From Polaribacter sp. Hel_I_88 (GTDB lineage Bacteria > Bacteroidota > Bacteroidia > Flavobacteriales > Flavobacteriaceae): a stretch of 64,000 nt of DNA. The notes beneath the pieces are model-generated. The model had not been told where the DNA came from, made no database searches, and saw nothing but the letters and a program-made list of their open reading frames with translations. Below, in pieces: positions 26,766 through 35,605 of the stretch (within the stretch, counting starts at the first letter, position 1; every line of letters starts with the position of its first letter). The stretch spans positions 186,001 to 250,000 of the forward strand of contig NZ_JHZZ01000001.1 in NCBI RefSeq assembly GCF_000687935.1. The letters run 5' to 3'. The translations under genes were made by a program, and so were the position numbers.

Positions 26766-27317
26766 TTACTTCTTTTCATTTCCTGGAGGAAATCTAGAAA
26801 TAATTTCTTTTACAAAAAGATTAATTCTTTCTTCTTTCTTTTCTCTGTTTTCTATTTTTAAAGCACCAGTTCCAATTCCTTGCCAAACTAATTCCTTTTT
26901 TTCCTTATCAATAAAATCGATAAATAACGTACCTTCTGTAAACTGAGAAACGTTAATATTATTGTTCATTCCATTCATCATCCAAGGATTCCAACCCCAG
27001 CCCCAGCCCCAACCAAAGCCCATGTTATTTTGATTTACGTTTACACGTTCTCTAGACTTTGTAAAAAAGCTCACCAGCATTGCAGGGTTTTCTGATTTCG
27101 TAAAACCTTGTGCTAAAAGCTCTCTTTCAATAGCTCTTAAAACACGTTTTTTATCTAAATCAGAAATATCTGCTTTGTCTATTCCAGGTTTGTAAAATGC
27201 AAATGTTTTTAATCTGCTAAAATCTACTTGCGTGTCGTAATCTGTAGTTACTTTAATAGCACTACAAGAAGATAATACCAAAGCAAAGACTACAATTATT
27301 AATTTAGAGTATTTCAT
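26766..27317 (-). CDS. DUF4136 lipoprotein
   Basis: The 183-residue protein has a lipobox cysteine at 18 (ALVLSSC) and a DUF4136 domain: KVTTDYDTQVDFSRLKTFAF after the signal, AIERELLAQGFTKSENPAML, then a low-complexity Gly/Trp/Asn stretch (GFGWGWGWGWNPW), and GTLFIDFIDKEKKELVWQG near the end. Family members are envelope lipoproteins of unknown role. The aromatic-glycine insert is typical of the family. It is monocistronic. Confidence 0.88.
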   Translation of the reverse strand: MKYSKLIIVVFALVLSSCSAIKVTTDYDTQVDFSRLKTFAFYKPGIDKADISDLDKKRVLRAIERELLAQGFTKSENPAMLVSFFTKSRERVNVNQNNMGFGWGWGWGWNPWMMNGMNNNINVSQFTEGTLFIDFIDKEKKELVWQGIGTGALKIENREKKEERINLFVKEIISRFPPGNEKK

Positions 27318-27537
27318 ATAGTTAAATTTTAAAAGTTTTTAAAGCGTAAGTTTTAATAGAATTTGGTCGAAAAATAATTTACAAAAATCACTGGCAACCA
27401 CATAAAATGCAACAATAAACATGCCAAAAACCTACTAAATAAGTATTTTAGAGTTAAAGGATATATAGAACCCGTTTTATTTTGAGAATAGTACAAATAT
27501 AGCTATTTTCGACTATTATTTAATTGCTGGTATTTCT

Positions 27538-27861
27538 ATGATTTTTATTTCGAAATATATAGTTCCAAAAGGTTTTTTAGGTATTACAATATTTCCTTTT
27601 ATAGTTTTAAATGATAAAAATTTAAAAACTGGTTTAGTCTTAATACAGCACGAAAAAATTCACCTACAACAGCAAAAAGAAATGTTTCTCCTCTTCTTTT
27701 ATATTTTTTATGGAGTAGAATGGTTTCTAAAATTGCTAATATATAAATCGAAACATAGTGCTTATTTGAACATAAGTTTTGAACGAGAAGCGTATCAAAA
27801 TGAAAATAAATTAAACTATTTAAAAATAAGAAAACCTTGGGCTTTTTTAAACTATCTATAA
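27538..27861 (+). CDS. small HExxH protein, possible membrane metalloprotease
   Basis: This 107-residue protein has an HExxH motif, HEKIH at 38-42, and FEREAYQNE at 81-89, whose glutamates could supply the third metal ligand in the manner of gluzincin proteases. One hydrophobic segment (about 49-69, MFLLFFYIFYGVEWFLKLL) lies between. It looks like a minimal zinc peptidase relative to M48/M56 domains but is too short for me to assign a family. Its end overlaps the M15 peptidase gene by 25 bases, so both are co-translated. Confidence 0.6.
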   Translation: MIFISKYIVPKGFLGITIFPFIVLNDKNLKTGLVLIQHEKIHLQQQKEMFLLFFYIFYGVEWFLKLLIYKSKHSAYLNISFEREAYQNENKLNYLKIRKPWAFLNYL

Positions 27862-28619
27862 AACTTACACTTCTTATTTTTTGCTTCGGATGTTTTGCAA
27901 ACTGTAAAAAACAGCAAAAGAATATCGAAGTTAAAGATACTATTGCTGTTCAGAATAAAGACACAGTTCCTAGTTTTCCTGATTACATTACCAAAGAATA
28001 TGTTTTAGGGAAATTTGATTATACTCAAAATGATGATTTTATGTTGGTTCCAGAAAATTTATCAAACAAAAAAATATATGTTCGCAAAGAAGTTTTAGAA
28101 GCTTTCCTAAAAATGGAAATGGCTGCTCAAAAAGAAAACATCCACCTCACTATTATTTCTGGAACTCGAAATTTCGAACATCAAAAGAGAATTTGGAACT
28201 ACAAATGGAACGAAAAATATAAAAATATTCCAATGCCAAAAAGAGCTTTAAAAATCTTAGAATATAGTTCTATGCCCTCATCATCAAGACATCATTGGGG
28301 AACAGATATTGATTTAAATAGTTTAAATAATACTTATTTCTCTTCTGGAAAAGGTTTAAATGAATACAATTGGTTGCTTGAAAACGCAGCTAAATTTGGT
28401 TTTTATCAACCTTATACATCCAAAGAAAATGGAAGAACTGGTTACAATGAAGAAAAATGGCATTGGTCTTATTTACCACTTTCTAAACTTTATTTAGATT
28501 TTTATAATCAACAAATTACATATCAGGATATAAATGATTTTGAAGGTGCTGACTTTGCTAAAGAAATTGACATCATTAAAAATTATGTGAATGGTATTAG
28601 TGTAGAACTGAATAAATAA
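27837..28619 (+). CDS. M15 family D-Ala-D-Ala carboxypeptidase, lipoprotein
   Basis: The 260-residue protein starts at TTG 27837 (there is no earlier ATG that keeps the signal) with a lipoprotein signal ending CFANC. The M15 zinc site is visible as SRHHWGTDIDL (His and Asp) and EKWHWSY (His). The region LTIISGTRNFEHQKRIW is the usual SxR segment of VanY-type enzymes. It should trim the terminal D-alanine from peptidoglycan peptides at the cell envelope. It overlaps the small HExxH gene. Confidence 0.87.
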   Translation: MGFFKLSIKLTLLIFCFGCFANCKKQQKNIEVKDTIAVQNKDTVPSFPDYITKEYVLGKFDYTQNDDFMLVPENLSNKKIYVRKEVLEAFLKMEMAAQKENIHLTIISGTRNFEHQKRIWNYKWNEKYKNIPMPKRALKILEYSSMPSSSRHHWGTDIDLNSLNNTYFSSGKGLNEYNWLLENAAKFGFYQPYTSKENGRTGYNEEKWHWSYLPLSKLYLDFYNQQITYQDINDFEGADFAKEIDIIKNYVNGISVELNK

Positions 28620-28728
28620 AAAATATCAACACTTCTTTATAAAATAAGTATTAAGAATTTGTTAATCGTCATTCATAATTTTTAAGATTATCGTAAATTG
28701 CAACTCTAAAATATAACATTTATTACGA

Positions 28729-31700
28729 ATGGAACAAAGTGCACCTTATAAACCGAAACATAAAGTAAGAATCGTAACTGCTGCAGCTCTTTTTGATGGG
28801 CATGATGCTGCCATAAATATTATGCGTAGAATCATCCAATCTACAGGAGTTGAAGTAATTCATTTAGGCCATGACAGATCTGTAGAAGAAGTAGTGAATT
28901 GTGCCATCCAAGAAGACGTGAATGCCATTGCAATTACTTCTTATCAAGGGGGACACATGGAATATTTCAAATACATGTTTGATTTATTGAAAGAAAAAGG
29001 TGCAGGTCACATCAAAATTTTTGGTGGTGGTGGAGGTGTAATTTTACCAGAAGAAATCAAAGAATTGATGGATTATGGTATTACCAGAATTTATGCTCCA
29101 GATGATGGAAGAGCCATGGGTTTACAAGGTATGATAAATGATTTGGTCCAAAAAAGCGAAGAAGCCCATCCCAACCTTCCCAAAGGGAAGGAGCTCCAAT
29201 CTGACTCAAAAGATACTAGAAAAGTTTGTAATGAGGATGGAGATTGGTTGTTATCATTAGGAAATGATAAGGTTTTAGAAAACCTTAAAAATAAAAATGT
29301 GAATACAATTGCTAGATTAATTTCTTTAGCAGAAAATAACCACGAAGATTTTAATAAAATTTTTAATCACAACAGTGATAGTTCTTCCCCTTTGGGGAAG
29401 TTAGATGGGGCTCCTGTTCTCGGAATTACTGGAACTGGTGGTTCTGGAAAATCTTCTTTAGTTGATGAATTAGTAAGACGTTTTTTAATTGATTTTCCTG
29501 AAAAAACTGTTGGTTTAATTTCTGTTGATCCTTCAAAAAGAAAAACGGGTGGGGCTCTTTTAGGAGATAGAATTAGAATGAATGCTATTAATAACGAACG
29601 AGTTTATATGCGTTCTTTAGCAACGCGTCAATCTAATTTAGCTTTATCTAAATACGTAAATGAGGCTGTTCAAGTTTTAAAAGCAGCTGAATTCGATTTA
29701 ATTATTTTAGAAACTTCTGGTATTGGACAATCTGATACAGAAATCATAGAACATTCTGATACTTCTTTATATGTAATGACACCTGAATTTGGTGCAGCAA
29801 CTCAATTAGAAAAAATTGACATGCTGGATTTTGCTGATTTGGTTGCCATTAATAAGTTTGATAAAAGAGGTGCTTTAGATGCTGTAAGAGATGTAAAAAA
29901 GCAATATATGCGTAACAATAATTTGTGGGATGTTCATATGGATGACATGCCTGTTTTTGGTACAATTGCTTCTCAATTTAATGATCCAGGAATGAATACT
30001 TTGTACAAAAGTATTATGGATAAATTGGTTGAAAAAACAAACGCAGATTTAAAATCTACCATGGAAATCACCAAAGAAATGTCTGAAAAGATCTTTGTAA
30101 TTCCACCAGCAAGAGTTCGTTATTTATCCGAAATTGCAGAAAGCAATAGAAGTTATGATGACACAGTTGATGAACAAGTTTTGGTTGCTCAAAAATTATA
30201 TGGAATTCATCAAACGATAGAATCGATTACAAATTCTTCTGCAGAACTTATTAAAACTGGTTTAGATGAAGATGTTATTATAAATCAAATTAAAGAAGAC
30301 GAAAAAGATTTTGTAAAACTTTTATTGGCGCAATTCGAAAAAGTAAAAATGAATTTAAACCCATTCAATTGGGAAATCATTTTAAACTGGTCTGAAAAAG
30401 TTCAAAAATATAAAGACCCAATTTATACGTTTAAAGTTCGTGATAAGGAAATTAAGATTGAAACACATTCTGAATCGCTGTCTCATTCTCAAATTCCAAA
30501 AATAGCCTTACCAAAATACCAAGCTTGGGGAGATTTGTTACGTTGGAACTTGCAAGAAAATGTTCCTGGAGAATTCCCATTTACAGCAGGTTTATATCCG
30601 TTTAAAAGAACTGGAGAAGACCCAACAAGAATGTTTGCTGGTGAAGGAGGCCCAGAAAGAACCAACAGACGTTTTCATTATGTGAGTTTAGGAATGGATG
30701 CAAAACGTTTATCAACCGCTTTTGATTCTGTAACTTTATATGGAAATGACCCTGGACACAGACCTGATATTTATGGTAAAATTGGAAATGCAGGTGTTTC
30801 TATTTGTTGTTTAGATGATGCTAAAAAATTGTATTCTGGTTTTGATTTAAGTCATCATATGACTTCTGTTTCTATGACGATTAATGGCCCAGCACCTATG
30901 TTGTTAGGCTTCTTTATGAATGCTGCTATTGATCAGAATTGTGAGAAATACATCAAAGAAAATAATCTTGAAAAAGATGTTGAAGCGAAGTTTAACGAAA
31001 TTTATGAATCTAAAGGTTTAAATAGACCTGTTTATCAAGGTAAATTACCTGAAGGAAACAATGGTTTAGGGTTGATGTTGTTAGGTTTAACTGGAGATTT
31101 AGTTTTACCTGAAGATGTGTATCAACAAATAAAGAAAGACACGTTAGCGCAAGTTAGAGGAACTGTACAAGCAGATATTTTAAAAGAAGATCAAGCACAA
31201 AATACCTGTATTTTTTCTACCGAATTTGCGTTGCGTTTAATGGGTGATGTGCAAGAATATTTTATCGAAAAACAAGTTCGTAACTTTTATTCGGTTTCTA
31301 TTTCAGGGTATCATATTGCAGAAGCTGGTGCCAATCCTATTACTCAATTGGCATTGACATTATCAAACGGATTTACGTATGTTGAGTACTATTTATCGAG
31401 AGGAATGGACATTAATAAATTTGGTCCGAACTTATCGTTTTTCTTTTCAAACGGAATTGATCCTGAATATTCTGTAATTGGTAGAGTTGCTCGTAAAATT
31501 TGGGCAAAAGCCATGAAAAATAAATACGGAGCCAACTCGAGAGCGCAAATGTTAAAGTATCATATACAGACTTCTGGGCGTTCTTTACATGCGCAAGAAA
31601 TCGACTTTAACGATATTAGAACTACGCTGCAAGCTTTGTATGCTATTAACGATAATTGTAATTCATTACATACAAATGCCTATGATGAAGCCATTACAAC

Positions 31701-32256
31701 GCCTACTGAAGAATCTGTAAGAAGAGCGATGGCAATTCAATTGATTATCAACAAAGAGTTAGGGTTGACTAAAAATGAAAACCCTATTCAAGGTGCTTTT
31801 ATTATCGAGGAGTTAACAGACTTGGTAGAAAAAGCTGTGTTGGATGAGTTTGATAGAATTACAGAAAGAGGTGGTGTTTTAGGAGCGATGGAAACCATGT
31901 ATCAGCGTTCTAAAATTCAGGAAGAAAGTATGTATTATGAAACACTAAAACATAATGGGGAATTCCCAATTATTGGTGTAAATACGTTTTTGAGTTCTAA
32001 AGGATCGCCTACTGTGCAACCAGCAGAAATAATCAGAGCATCAGAAGAAGAAAAGCAATTCCAGATTCAAACAAAAGAATTGTTGAACAAGGCAAATCCG
32101 AATAAAGTTGTGGAACAGATTGCAATTTTGCAAGAAGCTGCGATTCAAAATGAGAATTTATTTGAAAAGTTGATGGAAGCAACCAAAGTTTGTTCTTTAG
32201 GGCAAATTACGGAAGCGTTGTTTAAAGTTGGTGGGCAATATAGGAGGAATATGTAA
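28729..32256 (+). CDS. icmF: fused isobutyryl-CoA mutase IcmF
   Basis: The 1175-residue protein is a three-part fusion: a B12-binding domain (about 13-145, [14 protein letters not shown] and [11 protein letters not shown]), a MeaB-like G3E GTPase (about 230-430, P-loop [11 protein letters not shown], then [19 protein letters not shown]) and a mutase barrel (about 560-1175, [20 protein letters not shown]). IcmF interconverts isobutyryl-CoA and butyryl-CoA (some also act on other branched acyl-CoAs), and the GTPase guards cofactor loading. The domain order separates it from methylmalonyl-CoA mutase. Between the B12 and GTPase domains lie two short palindromic elements in opposite orientation (about 29161-29203 and 29380-29414), read through in frame. 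Confidence 0.92.
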   Translation: MEQSAPYKPKHKVRIVTAAALFDGHDAAINIMRRIIQSTGVEVIHLGHDRSVEEVVNCAIQEDVNAIAITSYQGGHMEYFKYMFDLLKEKGAGHIKIFGGGGGVILPEEIKELMDYGITRIYAPDDGRAMGLQGMINDLVQKSEEAHPNLPKGKELQSDSKDTRKVCNEDGDWLLSLGNDKVLENLKNKNVNTIARLISLAENNHEDFNKIFNHNSDSSSPLGKLDGAPVLGITGTGGSGKSSLVDELVRRFLIDFPEKTVGLISVDPSKRKTGGALLGDRIRMNAINNERVYMRSLATRQSNLALSKYVNEAVQVLKAAEFDLIILETSGIGQSDTEIIEHSDTSLYVMTPEFGAATQLEKIDMLDFADLVAINKFDKRGALDAVRDVKKQYMRNNNLWDVHMDDMPVFGTIASQFNDPGMNTLYKSIMDKLVEKTNADLKSTMEITKEMSEKIFVIPPARVRYLSEIAESNRSYDDTVDEQVLVAQKLYGIHQTIESITNSSAELIKTGLDEDVIINQIKEDEKDFVKLLLAQFEKVKMNLNPFNWEIILNWSEKVQKYKDPIYTFKVRDKEIKIETHSESLSHSQIPKIALPKYQAWGDLLRWNLQENVPGEFPFTAGLYPFKRTGEDPTRMFAGEGGPERTNRRFHYVSLGMDAKRLSTAFDSVTLYGNDPGHRPDIYGKIGNAGVSICCLDDAKKLYSGFDLSHHMTSVSMTINGPAPMLLGFFMNAAIDQNCEKYIKENNLEKDVEAKFNEIYESKGLNRPVYQGKLPEGNNGLGLMLLGLTGDLVLPEDVYQQIKKDTLAQVRGTVQADILKEDQAQNTCIFSTEFALRLMGDVQEYFIEKQVRNFYSVSISGYHIAEAGANPITQLALTLSNGFTYVEYYLSRGMDINKFGPNLSFFFSNGIDPEYSVIGRVARKIWAKAMKNKYGANSRAQMLKYHIQTSGRSLHAQEIDFNDIRTTLQALYAINDNCNSLHTNAYDEAITTPTEESVRRAMAIQLIINKELGLTKNENPIQGAFIIEELTDLVEKAVLDEFDRITERGGVLGAMETMYQRSKIQEESMYYETLKHNGEFPIIGVNTFLSSKGSPTVQPAEIIRASEEEKQFQIQTKELLNKANPNKVVEQIAILQEAAIQNENLFEKLMEATKVCSLGQITEALFKVGGQYRRNM
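29161..29203 (+). repeat. short palindromic repeat inside icmF, first copy
   Basis: It has GCCCATCCCAACCTTCCC then AAAGGGAAGGAGCTCC; the core CCTTCCC/GGGAAGG (29175-29191) is palindromic. The reverse complement of the second copy aligns to it with a few changes. It encodes a Pro/Lys-rich linker. Confidence 0.7.
29380..29414 (-). repeat. short palindromic repeat inside icmF, second copy, inverted
   Basis: The core CTTCCCC/GGGGAAG (29384-29400) is palindromic and is followed by TTAGATGGGGCTCC, the complement of the first copy's leading part. It encodes [12 protein letters not shown] just before the GTPase domain. Confidence 0.7.
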
Positions 32257-32265
32257 GCAGAGAAC

Positions 32266-32289
32266 CAATATTGCCTTTTGGCAATATTG
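32266..32289. repeat. hairpin after icmF
   Basis: CAATATTGCC and GGCAATATTG form a perfect 10-bp stem with a TTTT loop, 9 bases after the icmF stop. There is no T tract, so it may stabilise the mRNA end or be part of a repeat, not a classical terminator. Confidence 0.55.
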
Positions 32290-32290
32290 T

Positions 32291-32662
32291 GTGAATCGCT
32301 TATCCCGCTTTTTAGCGGGATCTGTTTGTTGAAAATCTAAAAATATATTTATTAGTTCTAATTTTTGACCACATAGAGACATAGATAACATAGCCATGTT
32401 TGTGTGAATTGCTTATGCCGACGAAAGGAGGTATCTACAGAGAATCGCTTATCTCGCTTTTTAGCGGGATCTGTTTGTTGAAAATCTAAAATATATTAAT
32501 TCTAATTTTTGACCACATAGAGACATAGATAACATAGCCATGTTTGAGTGAATTACTCATGCTGATTTTTAGCGGGATCTTTTAGTTGATATTCAAAAAA
32601 TATATTTACTATAATTTTTGACCACATAGAAACATAGACAACATAGCCAAGTTTGGGTAAAT
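32291..32662 (+). repeat. three degenerate tandem repeats
   Basis: Units start near 32291, 32441 and 32550. Each has a GATCCCGCT-type hairpin part (perfect ATCCCGCT/AGCGGGAT in the first, partly lost in the others), a linker TGTTGAAAATCTAAA, and GACCACATAGAGACATAG followed by ACATAGCCATGTTTG. The third is the most worn. The ACCACATAG half also occurs at 19.9-20.2 kb. Confidence 0.8.
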
Positions 32663-32682
32663 CAAGTATAATCATATAAATA

Positions 32683-32716
32683 AGACCTCTCAGGTTTAAA
32701 AACTTGTGAGGTCTTT
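32683..32716 (+). repeat. worn CCTCACAGG palindrome, terminator-like
   Basis: AAGACCTCTCAGGTTT pairs with AAACTTGTGAGGTCTT with two mismatches and is followed by a short T run. It resembles the perfect palindromes at 20211 and 34417. Confidence 0.6.
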
Positions 32717-32736
32717 TTGTATACTTCTTTTAGATA

Positions 32737-32765
32737 TTGTTTTAAATATTAATTCAATATTTTTG
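32737..32765 (+). promoter_or_regulatory. promoter of the carboxypeptidase-regulatory-like gene
   Basis: TTG at 32737-32739, an 18-base spacer and TATTTTTG at 32758-32765 match the Bacteroidota consensus completely. Transcription should start near 32771, which rules out the earlier in-frame starts of the next gene and supports TTG 32784. Confidence 0.65.
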
Positions 32766-32783
32766 AGGCAAATTAAAACCTCC

Positions 32784-34382
32784 TTGAAAAAGACATTTTT
32801 ACTTATTGTATTCCTTTTTGTTAGTGTCACAAATTTAATTGGGCAAGAAACCTCTTCGAAAGTTCGGTTTAAAGTTGTTGATAAAGCATCCAAAGAACCC
32901 GTTGTTTATGCAACTGTAATGTTAGCAAACATCAACAGAGGAACGCATGCCGATTTTAATGGTTTCTTTGAGATTCCTGCTTCTTATATAGCCAATGGTA
33001 TCATTAAAATATCTTCCATTGGTTATCTTTCTAAAGAGATAAAATTAGCATCGGTAGTTAAAAAAAATACAACAGTCATCTATTTAGAAACTGCCAACAA
33101 TGCTTTGGGTGAAGTAGTAATAAAAAGAACCAAAAAGAAAAAAAGAGCTTTGTTTGCGAGAGAAATTGTAAGAAATGCAATCAATTCTGTTCAGGATAAT
33201 TATCCTAATGATGCACATTCTTATATTGGTTATTATCGAGATTATCAGCAACCTGTTGATGCTATGTATCAAAAGATGATAAAATCTGAAACGCCTATTG
33301 AATACGTAAATGTTCATGAAGCTATTATAGAATCTTTTGATCATGGTTTTGATTCTGATAAGCTAAACAGTAAAAAAAATCAATCTTTATTATATGAATA
33401 TAGGGTAAACTCGAATTTTATTCAAGATTCTACGTTAACGATTCCCTATGATAATAAGAGAAATAAATATTCGGAAAGTGTTTATATTAGTCCTTTAGGT
33501 GGGAATGAGTTAAACATTTTAAACCTTACAAATGCGATTAGAAATTACAATAAAATGTCGTTTTCGTTTGTAAATACGCTCAATAAAAACTTTATCGACA
33601 ATCATTATTTTGAAATAGAAAAGGATGTTTTTTTAGACGATACCATTTTATATACCATTTCTTTTACCTCAAGAAAAGACAGAACTAGTTTTGATTACGC
33701 AGCAAAAGGCACCCTTTATATTGCTAAAGATAACTTTGCCATTCATCAACTAAATTACAATTTATATTACATCAAAAATAAAAGTCCACAATATGCGGTT
33801 ACAATAGAGTATGCTGAAAAGAACAACAAAATGTACTTGAACTACATTACTTTTAACAACTTTTTTGAAGCCAAAAATGGTAATTATTTTAAGATTGATA
33901 AAGCGTTGTTCGATGTAAACAAAAACGCTTTCAAAATTTATTTTAATAGAACCGTTGATATAAATTCTTTAGAACCTTTGCGTAGAAATTTTAAGATTTA
34001 TTATAAGGGTAGCAAACTAAAAATTATGAATGTAAGTGCTTTTGATACCAGTAATAGCGTATTTAGCATCGCTATTGATAAAGAATCTATAGCAGAAATA
34101 AATTTTGATGAAGAAAGTAAAAACCCTAATTACCGTAATTTTTTTACGTTTGATATTACAAACATTAAGGATATAAATGGTTTTGAAATTGATCAAAGAA
34201 CAAGCATAAAAATGAACCAATATAGGGAGTTTTTTGTGCAAGAAGTATTTGAACAAAAAGCATTACCTCTTCAAAAAAACTTTATCAATAAAAGAGAACC
34301 GTTGTTTAAAGCTACAATTACACCTTTGCAATTAGAGGAGAATTATTGGCTGAATTCGCCATTAAAGAAGGAGAAGGAATAG
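32784..34382 (+). CDS. carboxypeptidase-regulatory-like domain outer membrane protein
   Basis: The 532-residue protein begins at TTG 32784 with a signal peptide (KKTFLLIVFLFVSVTNLIGQ). Residues about 25-105 form the carboxypeptidase regulatory-like beta domain found at the front of TonB-dependent systems (VRFKVVDKASKEPVVYATVM, DFNGFFEIP, IKISSIGYLSKEI). The remaining 400 residues are beta-rich, without a plug or barrel domain I can name. It is probably a periplasmic or surface protein of the kind annotated as a DUF5686-like or carboxypeptidase-like protein. A frame opening at 32706 lies inside a repeat and ahead of the promoter, so I reject it. Confidence 0.8.
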   Translation: MKKTFLLIVFLFVSVTNLIGQETSSKVRFKVVDKASKEPVVYATVMLANINRGTHADFNGFFEIPASYIANGIIKISSIGYLSKEIKLASVVKKNTTVIYLETANNALGEVVIKRTKKKKRALFAREIVRNAINSVQDNYPNDAHSYIGYYRDYQQPVDAMYQKMIKSETPIEYVNVHEAIIESFDHGFDSDKLNSKKNQSLLYEYRVNSNFIQDSTLTIPYDNKRNKYSESVYISPLGGNELNILNLTNAIRNYNKMSFSFVNTLNKNFIDNHYFEIEKDVFLDDTILYTISFTSRKDRTSFDYAAKGTLYIAKDNFAIHQLNYNLYYIKNKSPQYAVTIEYAEKNNKMYLNYITFNNFFEAKNGNYFKIDKALFDVNKNAFKIYFNRTVDINSLEPLRRNFKIYYKGSKLKIMNVSAFDTSNSVFSIAIDKESIAEINFDEESKNPNYRNFFTFDITNIKDINGFEIDQRTSIKMNQYREFFVQEVFEQKALPLQKNFINKREPLFKATITPLQLEENYWLNSPLKKEKE

Positions 34383-34416
34383 ATACATTTTATTAGTAAT
34401 TTAAAATATCGAAAAT

Positions 34417-34449
34417 AAACCTCACAGGTTTTAAAAACCTGTGAGGTTT
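34417..34449. repeat. CCTCACAGG palindromic repeat
   Basis: Arms AAACCTCACAGGTTTT and AAAACCTGTGAGGTTT are perfect complements around one base. It sits between convergent genes and could act as a terminator in either direction. Confidence 0.8.
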
Positions 34450-34455
34450 TGAATT

Positions 34456-34836
34456 CTATAAATTTTCTCTTTGAATCCTCATATTATTCTGTTTACTAGC
34501 TTTTCTACCTTTTAAAAAGAGCAAAATAAAAGCAATCATTACAATTCCTAAATAAATAGAAAATCCTCCAATTTTACTGCTTAAAACCTCAACCATATCT
34601 TTATAACCAATTAAATCATAAATCTCTATGATTCTTAAAGCAAAACCAATGTTTAAGAGGTAAAAACCTATTTTAAATAATTTGTTGGTTGCCATTGCAA
34701 TTTCTGTTTTCTGATTAAAAATATCCAACATAAATATTTTACTGTTTTTAAATAAGTGTTGAGAAACAAATGTTGTTAAACCGATTGCAATTGGTAAATA
34801 AATGATGTACGCAATTAACTCTAATGAAATGTTCAT
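34456..34836 (-). CDS. hypothetical three-pass membrane protein, paralogue of the next gene upstream
   Basis: The 126-residue protein has three to four hydrophobic segments and a basic tail (FLKGRKASKQNNMRIQRENL). The middle NKLFKIGFYLLNIGFALRII corresponds to NKLLRIAYYLLNLGLAIWSL in the neighbouring gene, and the region before it (FMLDIFNQ versus YILNYFPD) also aligns, so the two are tandem paralogues. I do not know the family. It is the last gene of a unit that begins with a GbsR/MarR regulator, with 2 bases to its neighbour. Confidence 0.65.
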   Translation of the reverse strand: MNISLELIAYIIYLPIAIGLTTFVSQHLFKNSKIFMLDIFNQKTEIAMATNKLFKIGFYLLNIGFALRIIEIYDLIGYKDMVEVLSSKIGGFSIYLGIVMIAFILLFLKGRKASKQNNMRIQRENL

Positions 34837-34838
34837 AA

Positions 34839-35183
34839 TTATTGATTTTTAACGTGTTTGTGAATTAAATAAACTGTGTAAATATTGATAAAATGAAGTA
34901 AGCCAATGATTAATAAAATAAAGCTCAATCTTCCTGTAATTTCTAAAATCATTTTTGTTGGAGTTTGAATATCGTTCATAGAATGTAAACTCCAAATTGC
35001 CAAACCTAAGTTTAATAAATAATAAGCAATTCTTAATAATTTATTAATTCCGTTTCCGAAATTTAGATCATCTGGAAAATAATTTAAGATGTAAATTTTG
35101 CCATTTTGATAACAAAAGTTTCCAACATAAATTACAATCAAACTTGATAATATTAAGTAGAATATATATGTAATTTGGATCAT
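34839..35183 (-). CDS. hypothetical three-pass membrane protein
   Basis: The 114-residue protein is mostly hydrophobic, with segments at about 5-25, 50-68 and 85-106, and a short basic tail. It shares the central NKLLRIAYYLLN pattern with the following gene. Its ATG overlaps the end of the previous gene by 4 bases, so translation is coupled. No function can be given; it may form a complex with its paralogue. Confidence 0.65.
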   Translation of the reverse strand: MIQITYIFYLILSSLIVIYVGNFCYQNGKIYILNYFPDDLNFGNGINKLLRIAYYLLNLGLAIWSLHSMNDIQTPTKMILEITGRLSFILLIIGLLHFINIYTVYLIHKHVKNQ

Positions 35184-35551
35184 AATTCATTATTTATAGA
35201 TTCTAAAATATGTGTCCAGAAAAGTGAAAACGGAATTGGAACAATCCAAAAAATAATATAAATTGTTTCTTTAATTGAAACATGTCTTTCAAATTCAAAA
35301 AATAAGAAAACACAAAAAAAATATAATACAACTGAGAAAACATAAATCAATATGAGCTTAAAATTCTTTATTTTCTTATGATAAAAAAGTGTCATTAATG
35401 AAGATAAAACCTGAAAGCAACCTAATAAAAAAGCAATGTACATTGAATAGAAAAGGTAGGTTGAATCCACTATTGATATTAATAGAGAAATTAAAAAAGG
35501 AATCATTAAAATTCTGTTTACCCAAGTAATTATTGAAATATTTGTTTTCAT
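35180..35551 (-). CDS. hypothetical four-pass membrane protein
   Basis: The 123-residue protein has four hydrophobic segments (about 12-30, 34-54, 65-85 and 95-113) and few charges. It is the first of three small membrane genes behind the regulator. Fifteen bases ahead of its ATG is an imperfect palindrome that matches the one in the regulator's promoter. I see no similarity to the two genes after it beyond composition. Confidence 0.65.
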   Translation of the reverse strand: MKTNISIITWVNRILMIPFLISLLISIVDSTYLFYSMYIAFLLGCFQVLSSLMTLFYHKKIKNFKLILIYVFSVVLYFFCVFLFFEFERHVSIKETIYIIFWIVPIPFSLFWTHILESINNEL

Positions 35552-35565
35552 GATTTTTATTTTTA

Positions 35566-35591
35566 AAACTTTCAGAAATTATTGAAAGTTT
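35566..35591. promoter_or_regulatory. likely operator, second copy
   Basis: AAACTTTCA and TGAAAGTTT are perfect 9-base arms around eight bases. The site matches the one at 36134-36159 at most of 26 positions and lies between the regulator and the first membrane gene. Confidence 0.6.
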
Positions 35592-35605
35592 ATGTTCAAA
35601 TTTTT

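Noticed and set aside
32291..32662. The tandem repeats after icmF as a CRISPR array or phage remnant
   Set aside because: Units are about 110-150 bases, degenerate and repeated in full, with no spacer pattern and no phage gene.
32706..32783. Upstream GTG start for the regulatory-like protein
   Set aside because: It lies inside a palindromic repeat and ahead of a consensus promoter; the signal peptide begins at 32784.
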